Assembly: GCA_965178635.1 (NCBI GenBank)
Contig: CBCXVT010000027.1
Coordinates: 1-64,000, forward strand
Direction of reading: 5' to 3'
Source: GCA-2733415 sp965178635
GTDB lineage: Bacteria; Bacteroidota; Bacteroidia; Flavobacteriales; Flavobacteriaceae
Length of the DNA stretch: 64,000 bases
Shown here: positions 45,091 through 53,275 of the stretch, piece after piece
Position numbering within the stretch: position 1 is the first letter of the stretch
How the letters are laid out: the number at the start of each line of letters is the position of its first letter
Notes under the pieces: generated by a model
What the model was told of the DNA's origin: nothing
Database searches by the model: none
What the model saw: the letters and a program-made list of their open reading frames with translations, nothing else
Program-made: the position numbers and the translations under genes

Positions 45091-45597
45091 TTAGCGACCT
45101 AAAAAAACATTAATTTTTGGTTGTGGGTTTCCAGATAGTCTTCGCCAACTTACTAGTTGTCCTATATGTGTTAGGCAATCTGCTAGATGTCCGTTGATTA
45201 CAAACCAAAACGGAAAGTCACCATTTAAAGATTTAGGACTGACAGAATAAGTATTTAGTATGTCGTCATTATCAAGTGTTTTCAGATGTTTACTTGTAGC
45301 TTCATATAATGATAAAATTTCTTCACGAACAGATTTAAAACCGTCAAAAGATTCCTTCTTGTTATCTGAAGTCAAGCCAAAAGTTTTATGAGTAATGAAG
45401 GCCAAATCGTAAATATGTAAATTTAATTCCTCTATAGTCATGCTGCCATTACTGGGGGAAAACATATAATCTTGTTCAGTTAAGTCTGTAGTTGACCAGT
45501 AATATCTAAAACCAAGCCCATCAATTAGTCTAGCAATACAATTTGTACTGTTTATGTCTGTTGGTACATCTGGAATTTGATTAAAATAGTGATTCAT
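45091..45597 (-). CDS. DinB family protein
   Basis: The 168-aa protein fits the DinB/DUF664-like four-helix fold: hydrophobic helices with His residues at positions expected for a divalent metal site (LNLHIYDL near residue 60, then INGHLADCLTHIGQLVSWRRL near 140). Such proteins are often linked to thiol transferases (bacillithiol, mycothiol or glutathione type), but no partner gene is here and Bacteroidota thiol use varies. The N-terminal stretch is a helix with conserved YYWSTTDLTEQDY. Function is inferred only from the fold. Confidence 0.8.
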   Translation of the reverse strand: MNHYFNQIPDVPTDINSTNCIARLIDGLGFRYYWSTTDLTEQDYMFSPSNGSMTIEELNLHIYDLAFITHKTFGLTSDNKKESFDGFKSVREEILSLYEATSKHLKTLDNDDILNTYSVSPKSLNGDFPFWFVINGHLADCLTHIGQLVSWRRLSGNPQPKINVFLGR

Positions 45598-45630
45598 GCT
45601 TGTCTTTTTAGCGAAGTTACGGATTTTTAA

Positions 45631-47040
45631 ATGTCAATAACTTACATTTGTAGTCGAAAAATAGTGCTCTTGAATCTTACATCTTACACAAAAGAATTTC
45701 GTTACAATTTAAAATTAGCTTATCCAGTTATTTTAGGAATGGTTGGCCATACGTTGGTGGGCTTGATTGATGATATTATGGTAGGTAAAATTGGTACTAC
45801 AGAATTGGCTGCAGTGTCATTAGGGAATAGTTTTTTATTTATTGCCATGTCTTTGGGAATTGGGTTTTCTACAGCAATTACCCCTTTAGTAGCAGAGTCT
45901 GACGGAGAAGGTAATGTTGTAAAAGGAAAAGCGGCGTTCAAACATGGTTTGTTATTGTGTACCTTTTTAGGATTGGCATTATTTGGTTTAATGTTATTTT
46001 TAAAGCCACTAATGTACCGCATGCAACAGCCAGAGGCCGTTGTAGCTTTGGCAATACCATATCTTGAAATAGTTGCCTTTTCGTTAATACCAATGGTGAT
46101 GTTTCAGGCGTTTAAGCAGTTTTCAGACGGTTTGTCGCAAACAAAATACGCCATGTGGGCAACATTACTTGCTAATGTAATTAATATTGTTTTAAATTAT
46201 CTGTTGATTTATGGTAAGTTAGGTTTTCCTGAAATGGGCATTATTGGTGCTGCAATTGGAACCTTGATTTCTAGAATAGTCATGTTGGTATTTATTTGGT
46301 TGTTATTAAGATCAAAAAAGAAGTTTCAACCTTATGTAACTAACTTAGATTTTACAATCATAAAAGTATCTGTCATAAAAAAAATAACATCTTTAGGCGT
46401 GCCTTCTGCCATGCAAATGTTTTTTGAAGTGGCTATATTTACTTCAGCCATTTGGTTGTCTGGAGTACTTGGGAGTAATGCACAGGCTGCAAATCAAATA
46501 GCTTTAAAATTATCATCACTAACATTTATGGTTGGTATGGGTTTAAGTGTTGCGGCTATGATTAGAGTAGGGAATCAGAAAGGGTTGCAGAATTTTAAAG
46601 AATTACGTCGCGTGGCGTTTTCAATATTTTTACTCACCTTTTTTATAGAGATTATTTTTGCTGCTATTTTTGTAGCTTGCTATAAAATTTTCCCAGATTT
46701 ATTTGTAAACTATAATAATATAGCTGATTTAGATAATACAATTGAAGTGGTTAAAATAGCGTCAACATTATTGTTAATTGCTGCAGTTTTTCAAATATCT
46801 GATGGAATACAAGTGGTAGTATTAGGTGCTTTAAGAGGGTTACAAGATGTAAAAATACCTACATTACTCATTTTTATTTCCTATTGGATGGTTGGTTTTC
46901 CTGTAAGTTATTATTTAGGTTTACATACTGAGTTTAAAAGTTCAGGAGTATGGTTAGGTTTATTGGCCGGTTTATCTGTAGCTGCAGTATTGTTATTTAT
47001 ACGATTCAATTATATTACTAAAAAATTAATTAAAACATAA
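45631..47040 (+). CDS. MATE family efflux transporter
   Basis: MATE transporters export drugs or cations with H+ or Na+. The 469-aa product has about twelve membrane segments and the family motifs LAYPVILGMVGHTLVGLIDDIMVGKIGT, QMFFEVAIFTSAIWLSGVLGSNAQAANQIALK and LRGLQDVKIPTLLIF. The ATG at 45631 starts a 13-residue extension (MSITYICSRKIVL) not usual in the family; a TTG at 45670, giving MNLTSYTKEFRYNL, may be the real start. A small acidic gene and a PAP2 gene follow closely, so all three may share a transcript. Confidence 0.93.
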   Translation: MSITYICSRKIVLLNLTSYTKEFRYNLKLAYPVILGMVGHTLVGLIDDIMVGKIGTTELAAVSLGNSFLFIAMSLGIGFSTAITPLVAESDGEGNVVKGKAAFKHGLLLCTFLGLALFGLMLFLKPLMYRMQQPEAVVALAIPYLEIVAFSLIPMVMFQAFKQFSDGLSQTKYAMWATLLANVINIVLNYLLIYGKLGFPEMGIIGAAIGTLISRIVMLVFIWLLLRSKKKFQPYVTNLDFTIIKVSVIKKITSLGVPSAMQMFFEVAIFTSAIWLSGVLGSNAQAANQIALKLSSLTFMVGMGLSVAAMIRVGNQKGLQNFKELRRVAFSIFLLTFFIEIIFAAIFVACYKIFPDLFVNYNNIADLDNTIEVVKIASTLLLIAAVFQISDGIQVVVLGALRGLQDVKIPTLLIFISYWMVGFPVSYYLGLHTEFKSSGVWLGLLAGLSVAAVLLFIRFNYITKKLIKT

Positions 47041-47045
47041 AATAG

Positions 47046-47273
47046 ATGGAGTTACCAAAGTTTTTATTAGGCGATAACACTGATTTTCCAGATGATATTT
47101 TTATTATTCATACAGGGTTTCCAAGATTCATCATCAACTTAGTAAATGATGAAATTGAATGGTTAGAGGATTTTGATAAAGATGATGAAGAAGAGTTATT
47201 GTCTGAAGCTGAAATTTGCATTCAAGAAGCTTCTGAGTTTTACGATAGGGAAGTAGCTTTATACGACGAGTAA
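47046..47273 (+). CDS. Small acidic protein, conserved hypothetical (75 aa)
   Basis: The product has a strongly acidic composition, with about a third of residues Asp or Glu, and a pattern of hydrophobic strand (DIFIIHTGFPRFIINLVNDEIEWLE) followed by an acidic helix (DDEEELLSEAEICIQEASEFY). It starts six bases after the MATE stop and its own stop overlaps the PAP2 start by one base, which supports it as a real gene in an operon. Similar short acidic proteins are seen near PAP2 genes in other Flavobacteriaceae, but no function is known to me. Confidence 0.75.
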   Translation: MELPKFLLGDNTDFPDDIFIIHTGFPRFIINLVNDEIEWLEDFDKDDEEELLSEAEICIQEASEFYDREVALYDE

Positions 47274-47836
47274 TGGAAGCTTTATTACAGTTAGATACAG
47301 ATCTGTTTTTATATTTAAACGGATTGGGTTCAACAACCTGGGATGGTTTTTGGATGTTTGTTACTGGAAAATGGAATGCAATACCAATTTACATCATCTT
47401 ATTTATTTTGATGTATAAAAAATTAGGTGTAAAATCAACTGTAATTTCATTAGTTGTCATTGCGTTAATGATTTTAATTACAGATCGAGTTTGTACATTT
47501 TTTAAATTTGATTTAATACTGCGACAAAGACCATGCTATAATTTAGAATCAGAAGTACGTTTGGTAAAAGATTGGTGTGGTAGTAAGGGAGGTTATTTTT
47601 CAGCGCACGCTGCAAGTTCAATGGCTTTAGCAACTTTTGTAGGACAACTGTTGAAGTCGTATTTTAAGTATGTTGTAGTGTTGTTATTTATTTGGGCACT
47701 AATGGTTGGTTATAGTAGAATTTATATTGGCGTGCATTACCCAGGTGATGTGCTTACTGGTGTTGTGTTTGGAATAACCGTAGCTTTGGTGATGCTTAAA
47801 TTAAACAGGTATTTGATGTTACGTTTTTTAAAATAA
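47273..47836 (+). CDS. PAP2 family membrane phosphatase
   Basis: The 187-aa protein has about five membrane helices and the three PAP2 catalytic motifs: the first in DLILRQRP (KxxxxxxRP type), the second in GGYFSAHAASSMA (PSxH type with Ser-Ala-His), and the third in SRIYIGVHYPGDVLTG (SRxxxxxHxxxD). These enzymes dephosphorylate lipid phosphates such as undecaprenyl pyrophosphate or phosphatidic acid at the membrane. Start and previous stop share one base (TAATGG), so translation is probably coupled to the small acidic protein. The substrate is not known. Confidence 0.92.
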   Translation: MEALLQLDTDLFLYLNGLGSTTWDGFWMFVTGKWNAIPIYIILFILMYKKLGVKSTVISLVVIALMILITDRVCTFFKFDLILRQRPCYNLESEVRLVKDWCGSKGGYFSAHAASSMALATFVGQLLKSYFKYVVVLLFIWALMVGYSRIYIGVHYPGDVLTGVVFGITVALVMLKLNRYLMLRFLK

Positions 47837-47846
47837 ATATAACGAC

Positions 47847-48245
47847 TTAATTATAATAAGTTTTAAAAATATCTAATAACACATCTGGCGGAATGTTATT
47901 GTTCTTGTAGCGTTTCATAACCTCTAAAGTTTTATCAATTGCTAAAATATTCAAGCCCATTTTTAAACCTAATTGGTGTATTTTTTCCAATTCTTCTGGA
48001 ACAATTTTATGATCTACATTCATGAGCAAGAGAAGCCTGTGGAATTGAACTATACGCTGACTCTCATGTTTGATATTTACAAAAGGGTGTGGTGTGTCTA
48101 ATAGTTTCTTAAAGGCGTCTTTATCAACACCAATCTGCTTAGCGATGGCTAATAAGAAATTGTATTCTATTGTGTTTATGTTATTACCAGCTCTTGCAAA
48201 AGAGATGAGCTGACTCATTGCGCTTAGTTTTTCTTCGTCACTCAT
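47847..48245 (-). CDS. TerB-like tellurite-resistance fold protein
   Basis: The 132-aa all-alpha protein resembles the TerB fold: EKLSAMSQLISFARAGNNINTIEYNFLLAIAKQIGVD is the typical first half, with a conserved acidic EYNF, and MNVDHKIVPEELEKIHQLGLKMG the second-half helix pair, followed by a helical tail. TerB-like proteins occur in many non-tellurite contexts and often bind metal ions or membranes. It is probably transcribed alone, between PAP2 and sucC. Function inference is weak. Confidence 0.7.
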   Translation of the reverse strand: MSDEEKLSAMSQLISFARAGNNINTIEYNFLLAIAKQIGVDKDAFKKLLDTPHPFVNIKHESQRIVQFHRLLLLMNVDHKIVPEELEKIHQLGLKMGLNILAIDKTLEVMKRYKNNNIPPDVLLDIFKTYYN

Positions 48246-48277
48246 AAGTAGGTTTTAAGGATTACTAATATAACAAA

Positions 48278-48307
48278 AAAAAGCTCAAACTTAAGTTTGA
48301 GCTTTTT
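48278..48307. terminator. Palindromic terminator after sucC
   Basis: A 30-bp perfect palindrome (core GCTCAAACTTAAGTTTGAGC) with A- and T-rich ends lies 27 bases past the sucC stop on the minus strand. Confidence 0.85.
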
Positions 48308-48333
48308 CTATATGTATTGTATTGATTAGCGTA

Positions 48334-49527
48334 TTAAGCTAATACAGCTTTTACTTTATCAGCAGCTTCTTTAAAAGCAGTTGCAGATTGTACAGCTAAA
48401 CCAGAATCGTCAATTAATTTTTTAGCGATATCTGCGTTTGTTCCTTGTAAACGAACAATTAATGGTACGTTCATAGCGTCCCCCATGTTTTTGAATGCTG
48501 CAATAATTCCTTCAGCAACACGGTCACAACGTACAATACCACCAAAGATATTTACTAAAATAGCTTTTACGTTAGGGTCTTTTAAGATGATTCTGAAAGC
48601 TTCCTCAACACGTTTCGCATCTGCAGTTCCTCCTACATCTAAAAAGTTTGCTGGTTCACCACCAGACATTTTAATTAAATCCATAGTTGCCATTGCTAAA
48701 CCAGCTCCGTTAACCATACATCCAACATTACCATCTAAATCAACATAGTTTAAACCTAAAGCACCTGCTTCAACTTCAATTGCGTTTTCTTCTCTTAAGT
48801 CACGCATTGCTAAATAATCTTTACGTCTGTATAATGCGTTATCGTCAATAGTAACTTTAGCATCAACAGCCATGATTAAATCATCAGATGTTTTTAATAC
48901 TGGATTAATTTCGAACATTGCAGAATCAGATTCTACGTATGCTTTGTATAATGCAGCAACAAACTTTGTCATTTCTTTAAAAGCCTTTCCTGATAATCCT
49001 AAATTAAAAGCAACTTTACGTGCTTGAAATGGTAATAATCCTGTAGCAGGATCTATTTCTTCTGTGAAAATTAAATGCGGAGTTTCCTCAGCAACTGTTT
49101 CAATATCCATACCACCTTCTGTAGAGTACATTACCATGTTTCTACCAGTAGCTCTGTTTAATAATACAGATACATAAAATTCACTTGTTTCACTTTCTCC
49201 AGGATAGTAAACATCTTCAGCAACCAATACTTGGTGCACACGCTTCCCTTCCGCAGAAGTTTGTGGCGTTACTAAATCCATTCCTATAATTTGTCCAGCG
49301 ATGTCTTTTACCTCGTCTAAGTTTTTAGCTAACTTAACTCCACCACCTTTTCCACGACCACCTGCGTGAACTTGTGCTTTAATCACGTGCCAACCTGTAC
49401 CGGTGTCTTCAGTTAATTTTTTTGCTGCAGTTACAGCCTCATCAGCAGTTTGCGCTACAATTCCTCTTTGGATTCTAACACCAAAACTACTTAATATTTC
49501 TTTACCTTGATATTCGTGTAAATTCAT
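48334..49527 (-). CDS. sucC: Succinate-CoA ligase (ADP-forming) subunit beta
   Basis: Succinyl-CoA synthetase converts succinyl-CoA to succinate with ATP synthesis in the TCA cycle. The 397-aa subunit has the ATP-grasp domain (N-terminal MNLHEYQGKEILSSFGV, VKAQVHAGGRGKGGGVKLA), EINPVLKTSDD as metal ligands, and the C-terminal CoA-ligase part (GNVGCMVNGAGLAMATMDLI, GGTADAKRVEEAF, LVNIFGGIVRCD). The partner sucD (alpha subunit) is not adjacent, as is common in Bacteroidota, where the two genes are separate. It has its own promoter box and terminator. Confidence 0.97.
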   Translation of the reverse strand: MNLHEYQGKEILSSFGVRIQRGIVAQTADEAVTAAKKLTEDTGTGWHVIKAQVHAGGRGKGGGVKLAKNLDEVKDIAGQIIGMDLVTPQTSAEGKRVHQVLVAEDVYYPGESETSEFYVSVLLNRATGRNMVMYSTEGGMDIETVAEETPHLIFTEEIDPATGLLPFQARKVAFNLGLSGKAFKEMTKFVAALYKAYVESDSAMFEINPVLKTSDDLIMAVDAKVTIDDNALYRRKDYLAMRDLREENAIEVEAGALGLNYVDLDGNVGCMVNGAGLAMATMDLIKMSGGEPANFLDVGGTADAKRVEEAFRIILKDPNVKAILVNIFGGIVRCDRVAEGIIAAFKNMGDAMNVPLIVRLQGTNADIAKKLIDDSGLAVQSATAFKEAADKVKAVLA

Positions 49528-49556
49528 AATGTACTTGTTATCTTTTTAAAGCTTAG

Positions 49557-49564
49557 CAAATGTA
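49557..49564 (-). promoter_or_regulatory. Bacteroidota -7 box for sucC
   Basis: The minus strand reads TACATTTG, an exact TAnnTTTG match about 30 bases before the sucC start codon. No TTG was found at the standard -33 spacing. Confidence 0.45.
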
Positions 49565-49686
49565 AAAATATCAGCGTAATAATCAGAATTATTAACCACT
49601 TATTTTCACAACTTATCAACCGTTTTTTGATGATATAATTAGAACAGGATAGGTTTTTAGTTTTTATAAGATTTCTAACTCAAAAC

Positions 49687-51357
49687 CTAAGCATTAATAA
49701 CTGGAGTTTTAAAACTGATTTCAGTGCCAGAATTTGATGAAGATTTAATAACAAATTCTCCTCCTAAATTTTCAATTCGAGCTTTAATTTGACTCAAACC
49801 AATACCTGAACTTGGGCTAATTTTAGACACGTCAAACCCAACACCATTATCTTTAATAACAACATTTAAAGTATTGTTTGTGTATAATAAAAACACCGAT
49901 GCTTCTGTAGCTTTGCTGTGTTTTATGATGTTGTTAATGCACTCTTGAATAATATTGTGTAGTTTGATTTCAAAGTTTTGCTCAAAACGCGGAATTTTAT
50001 CTTCACTTTCTAACTCAAATTCTAATGATGAATTGCTGTACTTCTCACACATGTCATACACGGCGTGTTCCAAACCAAATTTTAACAATACTGCTGAAAT
50101 TAATTTATGTGATAAATCTCGAACTTTACCGGATGCTTCATCAATAATACGCTGTGATTTTTCCAATTCTTCAACTGATGATGTGCTTTTCTTTTTGGCT
50201 ACTTGCAAATGCATGTTTGCGGAAGATAATAAAGCACTAACACTGTCATGTAAGGTTTGAGCAATATCTTTACGTTCTGTTTCTCTACCGTCTAATGTGG
50301 CGTTTAAAAGTTTACTTTGGTTGCGTTCTTCTAAAACGCGCAATGTTTTTTGTTGGTTTAACTCTTGTTCAACTAAAATTAAGGATAATGTTTTGGCTTT
50401 CAGTTTACTATTACGGTATAAAATAGTACCTATTAAGATGATTATTAAAGATACCAATCCGGTACCTGCTAAAGCGTATTGTGTGCGTAGTTTTGCTTCA
50501 CGCTGTTGTTCTGTGTTTAATGCTTCCTCTGCGCGGGCTTTATCCTCATTATGTATAGCTTCAATTTCATTTATTTTGGCATTATGTTCTAAAGTATGTA
50601 CACTATCAAGGTAGACCTCATGAATAGAGTCAAGTTTTCTGGCAACTGTTGTGTTACCAAGTATGTAATTTGTACGTGTTAAATTTTTAAGAACACCTCT
50701 TTTTATTAAGATGTTTTGAGTTTCATCTAAAATACTGTAAGCTTTTTCATAGGCAATTTTTGCGGCTTTAAAGTTTTCATTTTTATAATGTAAGCCACCT
50801 ATGTTGTTGTAAATATTTACTAGGTTATTTAATCTGTTTTGTGCTTCATAATAGTCACGTGCTTTGTTTAGATGTTGTATTGCTAATGGAAAGCTATCTT
50901 GAAGAATATAAATACCTGATAAATTTGTATTAGCTAATGCCACTTTTGATTTAAATATATTTAGAGTGTTGTCTTTTAAAGTTTTTTTATAATAAAATTT
51001 ACAGCTATCAATATTACCTTGAGCATAATTCAGTGAAGCCAAGTTGTTATATATGCCTGCTTTCATTCCTCCTTTTGCATATTTTAAACCTCGGAAGTAA
51101 TAGCGTTTTGATTTGGTGTAATCTTTATTTTTTTTTAAAAGTTCACCAATTTGATAGTATGTTTTAGCGAGCATAGGTTTGTTGTTCTCATTGCTGTAAC
51201 GCTCACTTAACTGTAGAAACTGCTGTAGTGCAGTTTCGTAATTTTTTTCTATGTAAATTTGATGTGCATTTTTAAATGACAAGGTGTCTTTTGTTTGAGC
51301 TGACACCCCCATTAGTGAGATGATAAATAAAAGAAAGAGAAGTTTTTTAAATGGCAC
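49687..51357 (-). CDS. TPR-containing sensor histidine kinase (HisKA_3 type)
   Basis: The 556-aa protein has a signal-anchor (MPFKKLLFLLFIISLMGVSA), about five tetratricopeptide-like repeats (residues ~30-245, pattern AxxxYxxAL), a membrane helix (about 290-312, ALAGTGLVSLIIILIGTILY), a coiled coil and a HisKA_3 dimerisation region with the phospho-His in IAQTLHDSVSALLSSA, then the ATPase part (NVVIKDNGVGFDVS, SGIGLSQIKARIENLGG). This is the periplasmic-TPR kinase layout common in Flavobacteriia. It lies downstream of a NarL-type regulator, its probable partner, with a 99-aa gene between. The signal is unknown. Confidence 0.92.
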   Translation of the reverse strand: MPFKKLLFLLFIISLMGVSAQTKDTLSFKNAHQIYIEKNYETALQQFLQLSERYSNENNKPMLAKTYYQIGELLKKNKDYTKSKRYYFRGLKYAKGGMKAGIYNNLASLNYAQGNIDSCKFYYKKTLKDNTLNIFKSKVALANTNLSGIYILQDSFPLAIQHLNKARDYYEAQNRLNNLVNIYNNIGGLHYKNENFKAAKIAYEKAYSILDETQNILIKRGVLKNLTRTNYILGNTTVARKLDSIHEVYLDSVHTLEHNAKINEIEAIHNEDKARAEEALNTEQQREAKLRTQYALAGTGLVSLIIILIGTILYRNSKLKAKTLSLILVEQELNQQKTLRVLEERNQSKLLNATLDGRETERKDIAQTLHDSVSALLSSANMHLQVAKKKSTSSVEELEKSQRIIDEASGKVRDLSHKLISAVLLKFGLEHAVYDMCEKYSNSSLEFELESEDKIPRFEQNFEIKLHNIIQECINNIIKHSKATEASVFLLYTNNTLNVVIKDNGVGFDVSKISPSSGIGLSQIKARIENLGGEFVIKSSSNSGTEISFKTPVINA

Positions 51358-51450
51358 GTTGTGGAAGGGTGTTGTTAGTGAAATGACTTTCTGTAAACAT
51401 AAAAAAGTACCATATTTTTAAAATGATGCTTTTTAAGTAAATGTAATTAT

Positions 51451-51750
51451 TTAAAAACCTCCATTACTACCATCACTAATAATTATAACTGGGTCTGTAA
51501 CAGGTGGCAATGTGCTTCTTTGGCTGCTGCTACTGTTTTGTGTAAAACTTATTTGCAGTTTGCCGTCAGTGCTATTAAAGTCTTCCGAAAATTTAGTTTT
51601 ACCAGTTGCACTTGGTGTTAATGTAATGCTGTTGGTGTTTGTAGCGCTGTCATACGTTACAGTTGCATCTGCATTGGCAACAGTGGTGAATTTTAGTTTG
51701 TAATCTGTTCCTTTTTTTTTGTCAATGTTGTAATTTTCTAATAAGCTCAT
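51451..51750 (-). CDS. Small hypothetical protein between the response regulator and kinase genes (99 aa)
   Basis: The product has no signal peptide, membrane helix or Cys. The first ~55 residues are strand-like (YKLKFTTVANADATVTYDSAT), the rest is Ser, Thr and Asn-rich and ends in STLPPVTDPVIIISDGSNGGF. It is on the same strand as the regulator before it (32-bp gap) and the kinase after it (93-bp gap), so the three are probably co-transcribed. I do not recognise the family. It might be a target or modulator of the two-component system, but that is context only. Confidence 0.65.
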   Translation of the reverse strand: MSLLENYNIDKKKGTDYKLKFTTVANADATVTYDSATNTNSITLTPSATGKTKFSEDFNSTDGKLQISFTQNSSSSQRSTLPPVTDPVIIISDGSNGGF

Positions 51751-51782
51751 AGTTAGTTTTTTGGTTGGTTAGTTGTATGGTT

Positions 51783-52421
51783 TTAAACTAAATCGTTTCT
51801 AATGGCATATTTTACTAAGCCAATAGTGTTTTTAACTTTTAGTTTTTTCATGATGTTTTTACGATGAGTATCTATAGTGTTGATGCTTATGGTAAGTTGC
51901 TCACTAATTTCTTTAGTAGTAAACTCTTTAACAACCAGTTGTAGTATTTCTAATTCTCGTTTGGTGATATGTGCTTTTGGCTCTTCAGAAGAATTGGTTT
52001 CAGAAAAGTCATTAAGCATTTTGTCTTTTATAGAATCACAAAAATATTTATCGCCATTGTAGACTTTTCTAATAGCATCTGCTATATTTTCGCCAGCGCA
52101 TTTTTTTGAGAGGTAGCCGTTAACCCCTAAGTTAAGAACTTCTTTAATCAGTTTAATGTCATCATAACTTGATAAGACAATTATTTTACACGGTATGCCT
52201 TTCTTTTGAAAGTCTTTTAAAACATCAATACCATCTATATCTGGCATGTTAATGTCCATGATAAGTACATCGGCGTTGTTTTTTGTAAGTCGGTCATGTA
52301 CGTTTTCACCATTTAATGAAAAGCCAACAACTTCAAAATCGTCTTCAAGTTTTAAAACTGCTAGTAAACCATCTATAACTATCTGATGATCATCTATTAA
52401 GTGTATTTTAATTTCCCCCAT
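51783..52421 (-). CDS. NarL/FixJ-type response regulator
   Basis: The 212-aa protein has a receiver domain (acidic pair in HLIDDH, phospho-acceptor in ADVLIMDINMPDIDG, Lys in YLSKKCAG) and a LuxR-type HTH (TKREILQLVVKEFTTKEISEQLTISINTIDTHRKNIMKKLKVKN). It is the natural partner of the HisKA_3 kinase encoded two genes downstream on the same strand, as this kinase class pairs with NarL-type regulators. Its promoter region may lie between here and the terminator at 52544. Regulated genes are unknown. Confidence 0.93.
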   Translation of the reverse strand: MGEIKIHLIDDHQIVIDGLLAVLKLEDDFEVVGFSLNGENVHDRLTKNNADVLIMDINMPDIDGIDVLKDFQKKGIPCKIIVLSSYDDIKLIKEVLNLGVNGYLSKKCAGENIADAIRKVYNGDKYFCDSIKDKMLNDFSETNSSEEPKAHITKRELEILQLVVKEFTTKEISEQLTISINTIDTHRKNIMKKLKVKNTIGLVKYAIRNDLV

Positions 52422-52543
52422 AATTAAAAAAGTTTTCAGTAAAAAGTGTCCCCACGAAATTAATAGTCACTAAATATAGTGATTTTTTAATATATTCTCA
52501 AAAGGACTGTTAATTTGTTCTATTTATAAATAAGTATGAAAAC

Positions 52544-52577
52544 AAAAAAACCTGAAGACTAAACTTCAGGTTTTTTT
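52544..52577. terminator. Terminator after the DUF4293 gene
   Basis: A 14-bp perfect stem (52544-52557 with 52564-52577, 6-nt loop) with A- and T-runs. It lies 31 bases past the DUF4293 stop on the minus strand. Confidence 0.9.
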
Positions 52578-52607
52578 TACGCACTAAAAATAATACTAAG
52601 CTAGTCT

Positions 52608-53018
52608 TTAGCGTAATCGATCAACAGATTTTACAAGATCTTCATCCTTCTTAATAGCTTTGTTGGCCAAAACTAATAATACGATAGAAATAATAGGAAG
52701 AATCATCCCAACACCTTTCTCAGAAATTTCACGTTCTCCAGATGTAGTTATTGAACTATACACAAACACTATTAGTAAAATAAAGTTTAATATGATGTTA
52801 AGTCGGTTAATTACAAATTGCGACTTTCTATTTTTAAACATAACTATACTAATGATACTCATTACAGCAGATAACATAAATGCAGCTAAAGCAAATGTGT
52901 TGTCTTTTGCAAAAACAATAGTACCTTCTGTAGTTTTCCATAAGTTAAAAACAAATGGCAAACCTCCTGCAACTAAAGCAGCTAAAAGTAGGTATATTGA
53001 TTGTATGCGTTGTATCAT
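52608..53018 (-). CDS. DUF4293 domain-containing membrane protein
   Basis: The 136-aa product begins MIQRIQSIYLLLAALVAGG, the usual start of this family, and has four membrane helices (about 5-25, 42-65, 72-92, 105-125) with a short charged tail. The family is restricted to Bacteroidota and often lies next to rho, as here, where it is divergent from rho. Function is unknown. Its own strong terminator follows. Confidence 0.88.
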   Translation of the reverse strand: MIQRIQSIYLLLAALVAGGLPFVFNLWKTTEGTIVFAKDNTFALAAFMLSAVMSIISIVMFKNRKSQFVINRLNIILNFILLIVFVYSSITTSGEREISEKGVGMILPIISIVLLVLANKAIKKDEDLVKSVDRLR

Positions 53019-53080
53019 AACAGCACAAAAATAGGGAAATAGATGTTAGAAAACCGCAATAAATTTCAAAAATCAGTAAG

Positions 53081-53109
53081 TAGTTGTGTGCCAGTGTTTA
53101 GTTGTGTGC
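53081..53109 (+). repeat. Direct repeat in the rho upstream region
   Basis: TAGTTGTGTGC occurs twice (53081-53091 and 53099-53109) with 18-base periodicity, about 170 bases before rho. It may be a regulator site or chance in AT-rich sequence. The rest of the 257-bp gap shows one near-consensus box (TATACTTG, 53179-53186) and nothing else I can support. Confidence 0.35.
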
Positions 53110-53275
53110 AATTTTCATTTAAAGAACCACAATTGACAATTTGACTCAGAATTATGTGCAGATTAATAATAAAATATGTATACTTGCATTAGTGATTGTT
53201 TTATGTAACAATCAATCTTCATAAAAAATAGTTCCGTTTCAGGAAAAAGACACTTCAATATAATTATCCAAATAC

